Shown piece after piece: positions 6,570 to 13,623 of a stretch of 18,168 nucleotides of DNA. The notes beneath the pieces are model-generated. The model saw only the letters and a list, made by a program, of their open reading frames with translations, was not told the DNA's origin and did not search any database. Source of the DNA: Clostridia bacterium (GTDB lineage: Bacteria; Bacillota; Clostridia; Christensenellales; UBA1242); assembly GCA_028702545.1 (NCBI GenBank), contig JAQVOQ010000013.1, forward strand, positions 1 through 18,168, given 5' to 3'. The position numbers were made by a program, and so were the translations under genes. Position 1 is the stretch's first letter, and each line of letters starts with the position of its first letter.

Positions 6570-7244
6570 ATGAGTAATTATTGTAATAAATGTAAGGTAG
6601 AGTTAGAGAGCTCAGTTAGTCATTGTCCACTTTGTGGCAAATGTGTTAATGAGACATTAATCGGCAAGCAAATTTTGCACGAGAATTTTCCTACTGAATA
6701 TAAATATCAAAAAGATAAAAAACAAGCTATGCAAGCAATAGCATATCTGCTTATTTTTGGTAACTTTGTGTCATTATTTTTAGAACTTATGTTATTTGCA
6801 AAAATAACTTTTAGCATTCAATTAGTTGTGGGAAGTGTGTTTGCATTTTTTGGAGTAATTGTGCCTATTAAAAATAATTGGTCACTTGTTAATTATCATT
6901 CTGTTTTTTATGTTGCATTTACATTGTATATAATATTTTTAGAAAATTATACAAATAGCTTTGGCTGGGGCATTGTTTATGTTATTCCACTTTTCGTGCT
7001 AGCATTTAGCGTATATAATTTTTTAATGATATTATCTAACAGAAACAATCGCACCGAATATATTTTGCCTATGTTTATTTTAACAACAATTGCTACAGTA
7101 GCCTTTTCATATAACTATTTTAGCGGATTAGTGCTTTGGCCATCTTTATCTGCATTTTTAGCAACTGTTGCATTTGTTAATACATTGTTTGTTTTTCGTT
7201 CATCAAAAATATTAAAACCACTAGCAAAAAAATTGCATTTTTAA
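6570..7244 (+). CDS. DUF6320-type zinc-ribbon membrane protein
   Basis: This is a 224-residue protein of unknown function. The N-terminus is a small zinc ribbon with C5xxC8 and C19xxC22 (CNKC and CPLC). After a charged linker (about 40-51) come roughly six hydrophobic helices: about 52-77, 80-100, 110-125, 133-155, 165-183 and 187-208. The protein ends with a basic tail. Zinc ribbon plus multi-pass membrane region fits the DUF6320 family. AAGGA at 6556-6560 overlaps the stop of the upstream acyltransferase gene, so the two are almost certainly one operon, and the membrane protein may anchor or supply the acyltransferase. No terminator is visible before the tRNA-Gln promoter. The family call rests on remembered architecture and not on a search. 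Confidence 0.72.
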   Translation: MSNYCNKCKVELESSVSHCPLCGKCVNETLIGKQILHENFPTEYKYQKDKKQAMQAIAYLLIFGNFVSLFLELMLFAKITFSIQLVVGSVFAFFGVIVPIKNNWSLVNYHSVFYVAFTLYIIFLENYTNSFGWGIVYVIPLFVLAFSVYNFLMILSNRNNRTEYILPMFILTTIATVAFSYNYFSGLVLWPSLSAFLATVAFVNTLFVFRSSKILKPLAKKLHF

Positions 7245-7267
7245 AATAAATTAATTGCAAAAAGTTA

Positions 7268-7295
7268 TTGACATAAGTTATATAATAAGTATAAT
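7268..7295 (+). promoter_or_regulatory. Promoter of tRNA-Gln
   Basis: TTGACA (7268-7273) and TATAAT (7290-7295) are separated by 16 bases. The predicted start is near 7302, about 12 bases before the mature tRNA. Confidence 0.8.
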
Positions 7296-7313
7296 TTAAT
7301 AGTTATCTTTTTT

Positions 7314-7388
7314 TGGGGTGTCGCCAAGCGGTAAGGCACGGGACTCTGACTCCCGCATTCGTGAGTTCAAATCTTACCACCCCAACCA
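7314..7388 (+). tRNA. tRNA-Gln (anticodon CUG)
   Basis: A full cloverleaf is visible. The acceptor TGGGGTG (7314-7320) pairs with CACCCCA (7378-7384), giving the U1-A72 pair typical of bacterial tRNA-Gln. The D stem is GCC/GGC. The anticodon arm is CGGGA/TCCCG with loop CTCTGAC and anticodon CTG at 7346-7348. The variable loop is five bases, the T arm is GTGAG/CTTAC, and the discriminator A is followed by an encoded CCA. It reads CAG codons. A UUG-anticodon partner for CAA must exist elsewhere in this AT-rich genome. Confidence 0.96.
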
Positions 7389-7393
7389 AAATT

Positions 7394-7452
7394 AAATCAT
7401 ATTTTAGGCTACTAAAAATAAGTGTTACTAGCCGTAAAATATGATTTTTTTT
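7394..7452 (+). terminator. Long-stem terminator after tRNA-Gln
   Basis: The arm at 7394-7411 (AAATCATATTTTAGGCTA) is complementary to 7429-7447 with a single bulged G at 7434. The loop is 17 bases, and a run of eight T residues closes the stem (to 7452). The stem is unusually long (about 18 bp) for a tRNA terminator. Confidence 0.85.
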
Positions 7453-7582
7453 ACTTTTAACTATTTTAGTTATATGTGAGTTTTATTGCAACACAACAAA
7501 ATGAAAAGTGGAAATGTAAATATAAACATAATTTTATTTATTATCATATGTTTATTTAGTATAATATAAAGGAGTAAATTAA

Positions 7583-8326
7583 ATGAATGGTGGGGAAGTA
7601 AGGATTGCCTATACTCTAAAACAAGGGGATAGTTTTTTAAAGGTGGCACAATGTTTTGAAACCACCGTAGACAAAATTTTGAGCGAAAATAAACATCTTA
7701 AACCCAACAAGTCTAATGTTGGAGAAGTTATAACGGTTGCGCCTGGCTCTATACATAATTTTAAAACTAGCATACTGGAAATAACATTTTCAGAAAAGCA
7801 GTTAGAACTTAATAAGAAAATGCGTTTTAGATGGCAAGAACATATTTTTTGGACGCGAGAAACGATAATTGCCATTTTAGAAGACCTTAAAGATAAAGCG
7901 TTAATTGTATTTCGCTTACTAGAAAATCCAATAGGTATTGCCGAGTTGTTTAGCCCATATTATTCAAAGGAAATTGTGCAAGAAATTGAAAAACTAATAA
8001 AAGAACATTTGACTATTGCATCAAATCTTTTAAATGCACTTAAAGAAGATGATTCTGTTTTATTTGATAGTTATCACGCTGACCTTTATAAAAATGCAGA
8101 TGATATCGTAAATACACTTGCTTCTATAAATCCAAACTATAATGTGGAAGAACTTAGTGAGATGTTTTATCAGCACTTAGATTTGCTTATAAGATCAATG
8201 GTTGAGAGAAAAAACAATAATTATGCGCAACAGATTAAAAATTTTGATGCCTCGCATGAGCAAATTGTATTAATGGCAGATATGCTTGCAGATGGTATTG
8301 TAAAACAGTTTCCTGATATGTTTTAA
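7583..8326 (+). CDS. LysM domain fused to a conserved helical-bundle domain
   Basis: Residues about 9-52 form a LysM module (YTLKQGDSFLKVAQCF at the front, VGEVITV at the end), which binds N-acetylglucosamine polymers. There is no signal peptide or membrane segment ahead of it, so the protein should be cytoplasmic. Residues about 80-247 match from memory a conserved all-helical domain of unknown function common in Bacillus and Clostridia as a stand-alone protein, sometimes mislabelled as a kinase or glycosyltransferase. Its landmarks are WQEHIFWTRE (84-93), KNADDIVNTLASINPNY (about 170-186) and MADMLADGIVKQFPDMF at the C-terminus. In spore-formers, intracellular LysM proteins such as SafA dock on the developing spore surface, so a spore-layer role is possible but is inference. 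The start is ATG 7583 with AAAGGAG eight bases before it. It is monocistronic, with a terminator at 8352-8394. Confidence 0.75.
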   Translation: MNGGEVRIAYTLKQGDSFLKVAQCFETTVDKILSENKHLKPNKSNVGEVITVAPGSIHNFKTSILEITFSEKQLELNKKMRFRWQEHIFWTRETIIAILEDLKDKALIVFRLLENPIGIAELFSPYYSKEIVQEIEKLIKEHLTIASNLLNALKEDDSVLFDSYHADLYKNADDIVNTLASINPNYNVEELSEMFYQHLDLLIRSMVERKNNNYAQQIKNFDASHEQIVLMADMLADGIVKQFPDMF

Positions 8327-8351
8327 GTTTAGTAGTTTGTTTAGTATAATA

Positions 8352-8394
8352 AAAAAGCTGTTAGCAAATAATCTAACAGCTTTTTATTTTTTTT
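8352..8394 (+). terminator. Rho-independent terminator after the LysM gene
   Basis: AAAAAGCTGTTAG (8352-8364) pairs with CTAACAGCTTTTT (8373-8385) around an eight-base loop, followed by a T-rich tail to 8394. Confidence 0.92.
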
Positions 8395-8493
8395 AAAGTA
8401 TACTGAATTTTTTTATGTTAGAACCTAATTTTTTTGCCCTTAAAATAAATTTATATGTTATAGTATGTATAGATTAAAAGGGAAGTAACAATT

Positions 8494-8919
8494 ATGAAGC
8501 AGATTAATACAGTTGGCGGCTTGATAGTAAATAAAGAAGGTAAAATTTTGTGCACCGAGAGAAGTAAAAGTAAATATGATTATGTGTCTTACAAGTGGGA
8601 ATTTCCTGGTGGCAAAATTGAAGAGGGTGAAACTAACGCCGAAACTCTAACAAGAGAGTTAATGGAAGAGCTTGAAATAGAAGTTGATATTATAAAACTG
8701 TTTTATCAAGTAGAATACGATTATCCAGATTTTCATTTATCTATGCCGGTTTACTTTTGCATGCTTAAAAGTAAAGATATTAAACTCTTGGTACATAAAA
8801 GTATTAAATGGTTGAGTCCTAAAGAAATGATGAGTTTAGACTGGGCAGCAGCAGATATACCAGTAGCACAAGCCGTGTTTGATAAGAGTGATATTTTTAA
8901 TAAAGAAGTGATTAACTAA
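8494..8919 (+). CDS. Nudix hydrolase, MutT-like (d)NTP pyrophosphohydrolase
   Basis: This is a 141-residue Nudix enzyme that hydrolyses a nucleoside diphosphate linked to another moiety. Sequence and size fit the MutT/CTP-pyrophosphohydrolase group, which cleans oxidised or surplus nucleotides from the pool. The Nudix box runs from G40 (GKIEEGE) through R54-E55-L56 and the metal-binding E58-E59. The last glycine of the consensus is Glu (ELEIEV), a substitution tolerated in this group. WEFPGGK (35-41) precedes the box, as in MutT. The C-terminal KWLSPKEMMSLDWAAADIPV is the usual MutT tail. The start is ATG 8494 after GGGAAG. It converges with the ankyrin gene and shares its terminator. The precise substrate cannot be read from sequence. 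Confidence 0.85.
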   Translation: MKQINTVGGLIVNKEGKILCTERSKSKYDYVSYKWEFPGGKIEEGETNAETLTRELMEELEIEVDIIKLFYQVEYDYPDFHLSMPVYFCMLKSKDIKLLVHKSIKWLSPKEMMSLDWAAADIPVAQAVFDKSDIFNKEVIN

Positions 8920-8944
8920 AAATAAAATTTAAAAGAATAGAATT

Positions 8945-8973
8945 AAAAAAACTAGCAGTCGCTAGTTTTTTTT
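8945..8973. terminator. Bidirectional terminator between convergent genes
   Basis: ACTAGC (8951-8956) and GCTAGT (8961-8966) form a hairpin with loop AGTC. It is flanked by an A-run on the left (8945-8950) and a T-run on the right (8966-8973), so it can stop transcription of the Nudix gene (plus) and the ankyrin gene (minus). Confidence 0.85.
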
Positions 8974-8974
8974 G

Positions 8975-9832
8975 TTAATTCATTTCTTTTGTTTCATCCG
9001 TTTTTACTTCTTTTGTTTGAGTAGTGTTTTGGTTTTTTTGTTCGTCTTTTCCTTTTGCTACTTTTACTTTCATATCATCTATAACTTCTTCAAATATCTT
9101 GTTTAGTGGCTCTTCTTTTTCTTTTGCTTCTAATTTTGCTTGCCATTTTTGTTCATAGATTTCAATAATATTTGCTACATCAAAGCTAGACATTATTGCA
9201 AAATCGTAAGCCGTCTTATTTTTGTAATTACTTTTAATAAGTGGATTAGCGCCGTGCTCTAGTAAGGTAATTACTATTTGTTTGTTACCTTGTGCTGCTG
9301 CGTAAAATAATGCAGTATGATTTTGATTGTCTGTTTCATCTGGTCCTACGCCATTTTCTAACAAATAATTAATGATTGTGTTAGAGGGATATTCTCTTTC
9401 TAATACTGCAATAATCAGTGGTTTAGTCGAGTTGGAATAATGTTTTAGTGCACCTTTTTCAACTAAAATGCCTATGAGTTCAAAATTTTGAAAAACGCAT
9501 GCCCAATAAATTGGAGAAGTATCATAAGAACTTCTTTTTGTTATATCTGCTCCAGCTTGTATTAATAATTTTGCAACTTCGTAGCGTTTGTTTGAAACCG
9601 CATATGTAAGTAGAGAATAGTTATTATAAAAATTATAGTTAATATTCGCGCCGCATTTAATTAACATTTTAACATATTCGAATTGTTCTTTTTCGTTCAA
9701 TTCTTTATTCATAATAACATCAGATATTTTCATCGCTAAAGAATCGGCCTCGGCAGCGTCGATTTTTTTTATACTTTTGATAGTATATTTTTTTAAATTA
9801 GAATCAATTAAAAATTTATTATCTTTTTCCAT
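8975..9832 (-). CDS. Ankyrin-repeat protein
   Basis: This 285-residue soluble protein has about five ankyrin repeats, a protein-protein interaction scaffold. The repeats cover roughly residues 45-65, 71-101, 104-134, 135-167 and 170-200, with part of a further one to about 225. Clear consensus pieces are LTYAVSNKRYEVAKLLIQAGAD, split here as LTYAVSNKRYEVA (75-87) and KLLIQAGAD (88-96), and ALFYAAAQGNKQIV (174-187) with LLEHGANP (190-197). A charged helical segment (228-262) and a low-complexity Lys/Thr/Gln/Glu tail (263-285) follow. There is no signal peptide or catalytic domain. The start is ATG 9832, ten bases after AAGGAG (9843-9848). The frame extends upstream to 9889, but that stretch is the promoter and ribosome site. 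The partner is unknown. Confidence 0.85.
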   Translation of the reverse strand: MEKDNKFLIDSNLKKYTIKSIKKIDAAEADSLAMKISDVIMNKELNEKEQFEYVKMLIKCGANINYNFYNNYSLLTYAVSNKRYEVAKLLIQAGADITKRSSYDTSPIYWACVFQNFELIGILVEKGALKHYSNSTKPLIIAVLEREYPSNTIINYLLENGVGPDETDNQNHTALFYAAAQGNKQIVITLLEHGANPLIKSNYKNKTAYDFAIMSSFDVANIIEIYEQKWQAKLEAKEKEEPLNKIFEEVIDDMKVKVAKGKDEQKNQNTTQTKEVKTDETKEMN

Positions 9833-9860
9833 TAATTTAAATCTCCTTATAATTATTACA

Positions 9861-9889
9861 ATTATAACATAACTAAAAACAAAAAACAA
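9861..9889 (-). promoter_or_regulatory. Promoter of the ankyrin gene
   Basis: On the minus strand, TTGTTT (9884-9889) and TATAAT (9861-9866) are separated by 17 bases. The predicted start is near 9854, ahead of the AAGGAG at 9843-9848. This position argues against translation beginning at 9889. Confidence 0.7.
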
Positions 9890-9934
9890 TAGGTTAATTT
9901 TAGATTATGCAAAAAAAAATAACTGTAGAGTGAA

Positions 9935-9990
9935 CGAGGCTAGCTAGCAAAAAAATACTCCCGAAGGGTGCAACTTTTTTGCTAAAAGTA
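9935..9990. repeat. Unassigned hairpin element between the ankyrin gene and tRNA-Leu
   Basis: TAGCAAAAAA (9945-9954) is the exact complement of TTTTTTGCTA (9975-9984). The 20-base interior has its own mini-hairpin, CCC-GAA-GGG (9960-9968). The 10-base palindrome GCTAGCTAGC precedes and overlaps the left arm (9939-9948). It does not terminate a neighbouring gene in an obvious way, because the ankyrin gene starts to its left and tRNA-Leu has its own terminator. It could be a dispersed repeat element or a small structured RNA. Confidence 0.35.
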
Positions 9991-10027
9991 AAAGCCAAAA
10001 GCAAGTTGAATTTGAGTTTTTTTAAAT

Positions 10028-10060
10028 AAAAAACACAACCGATTTTAAGGTTGTGCTTTT
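10028..10060 (-). terminator. Rho-independent terminator of tRNA-Leu
   Basis: On the minus strand, CACAACC (10055-10049) pairs with GGTTGTG (10040-10034) around an eight-base loop. It is followed by a U-run corresponding to the A residues at 10028-10033. Confidence 0.88.
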
Positions 10061-10064
10061 AGCG

Positions 10065-10150
10065 TGGTACCGATGACTGGACTCGAACCAGCACGTACTT
10101 GCGTACAAAGGATTTTGAGTCCTTCGTGTCTGCCATTCCACCACATCGGC
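10065..10150 (-). tRNA. tRNA-Leu (anticodon CAA)
   Basis: This is a class II tRNA of 86 bases with encoded CCA (10065-10067). The acceptor is GCCGATG against CATCGGT, which leaves a G-U pair at position 1-72. The D arm is GTG...CAC. The anticodon arm is AAGGA/TCCTT with loop CTCAAAA and anticodon CAA (10117-10115). A long variable arm (TGTACGCAAGTACG) with a short stem identifies a leucine tRNA. The T loop is TTCGAGT and the discriminator is A. It reads UUG. Confidence 0.95.
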
Positions 10151-10186
10151 ATAATTTGCTTTTATGTAAAAATTTAAAGCAAAATT

Positions 10187-10215
10187 ATTTTAGCATAAGG
10201 CGTTAAGTTTGGCAA
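10187..10215 (-). promoter_or_regulatory. Promoter of tRNA-Leu
   Basis: On the minus strand, TTGCCA (10210-10215) and TAAAAT (10187-10192) are separated by 17 bases, with TG one base upstream of the -10. Confidence 0.75.
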
Positions 10216-10267
10216 GTGGTTTTTTATTTTTGTTTCGTTATTTTTGGATATTAACAAGTACATTCGT

Positions 10268-10296
10268 TTGTAAAAAATTGGCATTTAGGGTATAAT
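10268..10296 (+). promoter_or_regulatory. Promoter of polA
   Basis: TTGTAA (10268-10273) and TATAAT (10291-10296) are separated by 17 bases. The start would be near 10303, immediately before AGAGG at 10304-10308, so the leader is very short. Confidence 0.65.
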
Positions 10297-10313
10297 AATT
10301 TTTAGAGGTATTT

Positions 10314-12878
10314 ATGAAAAAATTTATTGTAATTGATGGTAATAGTTTAATTAATAGGGCATTTTACGCCTTGCCACTTTTAACTAATAGTCAGGGGGAG
10401 TATTCTAATGCTGTTTACGGCTTTTGTAATATGCTAGTTAAAGCAATTCAGGAGCATTCGCCAGATTATATTGCTGTTGCGTTTGACCGTAAAGAGCCTA
10501 CTTTTAGGCACAAATTATATGCCGATTACAAAGGCACAAGAAAAGGTATGCCAGAAGAATTAGCTATGCAAATGCCTATATTAAAAAAGATATTGCAGGC
10601 TATGAATATTCGCATATTAGAGCAAGCGGGAATAGAGGCAGATGATATTATAGGCGTTATTACAAAGCGTTTTAAAGACCACACAATAATTTTGTCGGGA
10701 GATAAGGATAATTTACAATTAATTGATGACTCAACTAGTGTTTGGCTAACTAAAAAAGGCTTATCGGACTTAGAAAAAGTGGATGAAAAAGTGCTTTTAG
10801 AAGAATACAAATTAAAACCTTATCAAGTTATTGAGTTAAAAGCTTTGATGGGAGACGCTTCTGATAACATACCAGGAGTACCCGGAATTGGCGAAAAAAC
10901 AGGTGTGCGACTAATTGCCGATTATGATAATTTAGACGGAGTTTATGCTAATATTGAAAAAGAAAAGGGCAAGTTAAAAGAGAGATTGATTGAACATAAA
11001 GAGCTTGCGTATTTATCAAAACAACTAGCAACAATTAACACAAAGGCACCACTAGATATTAAAATTGAAGAGTGCACTTATGACTATCCTTTTAAAAAAG
11101 AAGTTTACGAGTTATTTACTAATTATGAATTTAAAAATTTGTTAAAAAGGCAAGAGATATTTGAGGATATAGAAAACTTTAAAAGTGAAGTTGAACATAA
11201 GGTCAACATAAAAATAATTGACAACATAGAGCAGTTAAAAACACTTTTAGAAGAGGCTAAAAAAACTTATGAATTTAGTTTTTATATTAGAAACAATGTG
11301 CTTAATTTTTCGCTTAGCAGATTTGAAGAATATGAAATTAAAATAAAAGAAAATATGCTTGATTTAGGTTTAGATTTGAGCGAAGTTTTACAACTACTTA
11401 AACCGATTTTAGAAAGTGCAACACCTAAAAAAGTGCTTTATGATTACAAAACTATGAGGCATTTGTTAAAAAGCTTAGGCATTAACTTAAACGGAGTAAT
11501 TTTTGATGTTAATTTGGCAGAATATTTGATTAGTGGCAGTAAAAAACAAGATGATAATTTGTTAAACTTTACTAACAAATATAGCTATCCAAAAGAAGCG
11601 CTTGCTAGTTGCTTACTTAAAGCAAAGTCGGAGTTAGAAAAAAATTTAAGAACAGAAGAAATGCTAGACCTTTATTACAACATTGAATTTAAGCTAATTG
11701 ATGTGCTTTTTGATATGGAAATATCAGGCTTTAAAATTGATATGGAAGTATTGCACGAACTTAACTTTAAATATAACAATGAATTAAATGAATTAACACA
11801 AAAAATTTATGATTTAGCAGGCGAGCAGTTTAACATAAATTCGCCAAAGCAATTATCGGAAATTTTGTTTACAAAACTAAACTTAAAAGCTTGGAACAAC
11901 AAAAAAAATAGCACGAATATTGATGTTTTAGAAAAGTTGCTTGGCATTCATCCTATCATTGAGCTAATTATGCGTTATAGGCAATTAGCTAAGTTAAACG
12001 GCACATATTTAGAAGGATTTAAAGGGCTTATAAACAAAAAAACAGGATTAGTTCACACTGTTTTTAATCAAACGATAACGAGTACAGGCAGGCTTAGTAG
12101 TACTGAACCTAACTTGCAAAATATTCCTATAAGAACAGAAGATGGCAAAAATTTACGCAAAATGTTTATTAGCAGGTTTAATTCGGGCGTTATAGTTGCC
12201 GCCGATTATTCACAAATAGAACTTAGATTAATGGCGCATTACTCTATGGATAAAAATTTAATTCAAGCTTATATTGACGGAAAAGATATTCATGCAAAAA
12301 CGGCAAGTGATATTTTTGGAGTGCCACTTGAAGAGGTTACAAAAGAGCAAAGGCGAGATGCAAAAGCTGTTAACTTCGGCATTATTTATGGCATTAGTGA
12401 TTATGGATTAAGTCAAAACATAGGTTCAACAAGGATTGAGGCAAAAAATTATATTGACAAATATTTTGCTAATTATCCCGGAGTTAAAGACTTTATGAAT
12501 GCATCTGTTGAAAAAGCAAGGGAAAAAGGTTTTGTTTCTACCTTGATGGGCAGAAAAAGGAAGATTGAAAACATTAATTCAACAAATTTTTTAGTAAGGC
12601 AAGGAGCTGAGCGTGCGGCAATGAATATGCCACTTCAAGGAACTGCTAGTGATATTATTAAAGTTGCTATGATAAAAGTTTTTGACAAATTAAACAAACT
12701 AGGCTTTAAGGCAAAACTTGTTTTGCAAGTGCATGATGAACTAATTATAGATACTCCAGAAGCCGAAAAAGATGTTGTAATCAATATTTTAAGGCAAGAG
12801 ATGGAACTTGTTGCTAATTTAAAAGTGCCACTTATTGTAGATATTAGTTTTGGTAAGAGCTGGTACGATACTAAATAA
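10314..12878 (+). CDS. polA: DNA polymerase I
   Basis: Pol I fills gaps, removes RNA primers and acts in excision repair. The 854 residues show three regions. The 5'-3' exonuclease (1 to about 290) has VIDGNSLINRAFY, VAFDRKEPTFRH, IEADDIIG, LSGDKDNLQL and the helix-hairpin-helix block DNIPGVPGIGEKTG. The middle domain (about 295-460) lies where proofreading exonucleases have DxE, but the carboxylates are absent (YEFSFYI), so 3'-5' editing is predicted inactive, as in many Firmicutes. The polymerase domain has motif A DYSQIELR (D631, E636), motif B RRDAKAVNFGIIYG and motif C VHDE (H807-D808-E809). The full family length is present, and the start is ATG 10314 with AGAGG upstream. A terminator follows directly, so coaE, often next in Clostridia, is not in this position. 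Confidence 0.97.
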   Translation: MKKFIVIDGNSLINRAFYALPLLTNSQGEYSNAVYGFCNMLVKAIQEHSPDYIAVAFDRKEPTFRHKLYADYKGTRKGMPEELAMQMPILKKILQAMNIRILEQAGIEADDIIGVITKRFKDHTIILSGDKDNLQLIDDSTSVWLTKKGLSDLEKVDEKVLLEEYKLKPYQVIELKALMGDASDNIPGVPGIGEKTGVRLIADYDNLDGVYANIEKEKGKLKERLIEHKELAYLSKQLATINTKAPLDIKIEECTYDYPFKKEVYELFTNYEFKNLLKRQEIFEDIENFKSEVEHKVNIKIIDNIEQLKTLLEEAKKTYEFSFYIRNNVLNFSLSRFEEYEIKIKENMLDLGLDLSEVLQLLKPILESATPKKVLYDYKTMRHLLKSLGINLNGVIFDVNLAEYLISGSKKQDDNLLNFTNKYSYPKEALASCLLKAKSELEKNLRTEEMLDLYYNIEFKLIDVLFDMEISGFKIDMEVLHELNFKYNNELNELTQKIYDLAGEQFNINSPKQLSEILFTKLNLKAWNNKKNSTNIDVLEKLLGIHPIIELIMRYRQLAKLNGTYLEGFKGLINKKTGLVHTVFNQTITSTGRLSSTEPNLQNIPIRTEDGKNLRKMFISRFNSGVIVAADYSQIELRLMAHYSMDKNLIQAYIDGKDIHAKTASDIFGVPLEEVTKEQRRDAKAVNFGIIYGISDYGLSQNIGSTRIEAKNYIDKYFANYPGVKDFMNASVEKAREKGFVSTLMGRKRKIENINSTNFLVRQGAERAAMNMPLQGTASDIIKVAMIKVFDKLNKLGFKAKLVLQVHDELIIDTPEAEKDVVINILRQEMELVANLKVPLIVDISFGKSWYDTK

Positions 12879-12886
12879 AAAAACAT

Positions 12887-12913
12887 AATACCTATTAATT
12901 TAGGTATTTTTTT
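12887..12913 (+). terminator. Rho-independent terminator after polA
   Basis: AATACCTA (12887-12894) pairs with TAGGTATT (12901-12908) around a six-base loop, followed by T residues to 12913. Confidence 0.88.
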
Positions 12914-12946
12914 ATAAAAATACAAACTTAATCATAAAATAAGTTT

Positions 12947-13495
12947 ATGGTAAAAACATTTTTTAAAAATTTGCTAGTAATTTTATTAATATTAAGTTTT
13001 TTGATAACTTTAACAAACTTTTATTACGCCTTAACGTATCCGCTAAAATATAATAGCATTATTGTAAGTGAAGCAAGTGCTAATCAGTTGGATGCTGATT
13101 TTGTGTGTGCTGTTATTGCGGTTGAAAGTAGGTTTGATAAGTTTGCAACAAGTGAAAGCGGCGCTATTGGACTTATGCAACTGATGCCGACTACGGCAAT
13201 TCAAATGGCTGTAGAAGTGGGGCTTGAAAATTTTACAGTAGAGGACCTTTATGATGAAAAAATTAACATAAGACTCGGTACAAAATATTTGAGATATTTA
13301 AAAAACAAGTTTTTTAATGTACGAACGATGCTCGCCGCTTATAATGCAGGGGAAGGAGTTGTTATGGAGTGGCTATTTGACCCGCTTATTTCGCCAGATG
13401 GCGTTTCAATAGGATATACGCCATATAAAGAAACCAATGCATATATTGATGAAGTTTTAGAGGTTTTAAAAATTTATAGGAATAAAAGATATTAA
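12947..13495 (+). CDS. Membrane-anchored lytic transglycosylase (SLT domain)
   Basis: The enzyme cleaves the MurNAc-GlcNAc bond of peptidoglycan non-hydrolytically, forming 1,6-anhydro-MurNAc. A hydrophobic helix at residues 8-30 serves as an uncleaved anchor or signal peptide and places the catalytic domain outside. The SLT signature is complete: AVIAVESRFD with catalytic E60, SGAIGLMQLMP (71-81), RLGTKYLRYL (109-118) and AAYNAGEG (130-137). The 182-residue length is typical of the compact Slt-like proteins encoded near polA/coaE in Clostridia. The start is ATG 12947 because the frame is closed just upstream. No good ribosome binding site is visible, which may mean weak translation. In spore-formers such enzymes act in wall turnover or sporulation; the stage cannot be told here. 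Confidence 0.9.
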   Translation: MVKTFFKNLLVILLILSFLITLTNFYYALTYPLKYNSIIVSEASANQLDADFVCAVIAVESRFDKFATSESGAIGLMQLMPTTAIQMAVEVGLENFTVEDLYDEKINIRLGTKYLRYLKNKFFNVRTMLAAYNAGEGVVMEWLFDPLISPDGVSIGYTPYKETNAYIDEVLEVLKIYRNKRY

Positions 13496-13529
13496 ACACT
13501 GTAAAATGACTTTTATTTAACCGTTATGT

Positions 13530-13559
13530 TTGACAAATTTTGAATAAAAATGCTACCCT
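13530..13559 (+). promoter_or_regulatory. Candidate promoter of the degV-galU-mtaD-clpC run
   Basis: TTGACA at 13530-13535 is perfect. Eighteen bases later lies TACCCT (13554-13559), preceded by TG (13551-13552), a poor -10 partly rescued by the extended element. The leader would be about 60 bases. No terminator lies between the transglycosylase gene and this point, so read-through is also possible. Confidence 0.4.
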
Positions 13560-13623
13560 TATATTAAATTAAAATACTTTTGATTATTAAAGTTTTTGAT
13601 AGTTTATTTATAAGGAGATTTTT

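Noticed and set aside
7394..7452. Considered as a T-box, riboswitch or attachment site next to tRNA-Gln
   Set aside because: It is a simple long hairpin ending in a T-run directly after the tRNA. No tRNA-end duplication or T-box core is present, so a terminator explains it.
9833..9889. Hydrophobic N-terminal signal anchor on the ankyrin protein
   Set aside because: The bases are better explained as promoter and ribosome binding site for ATG 9832.
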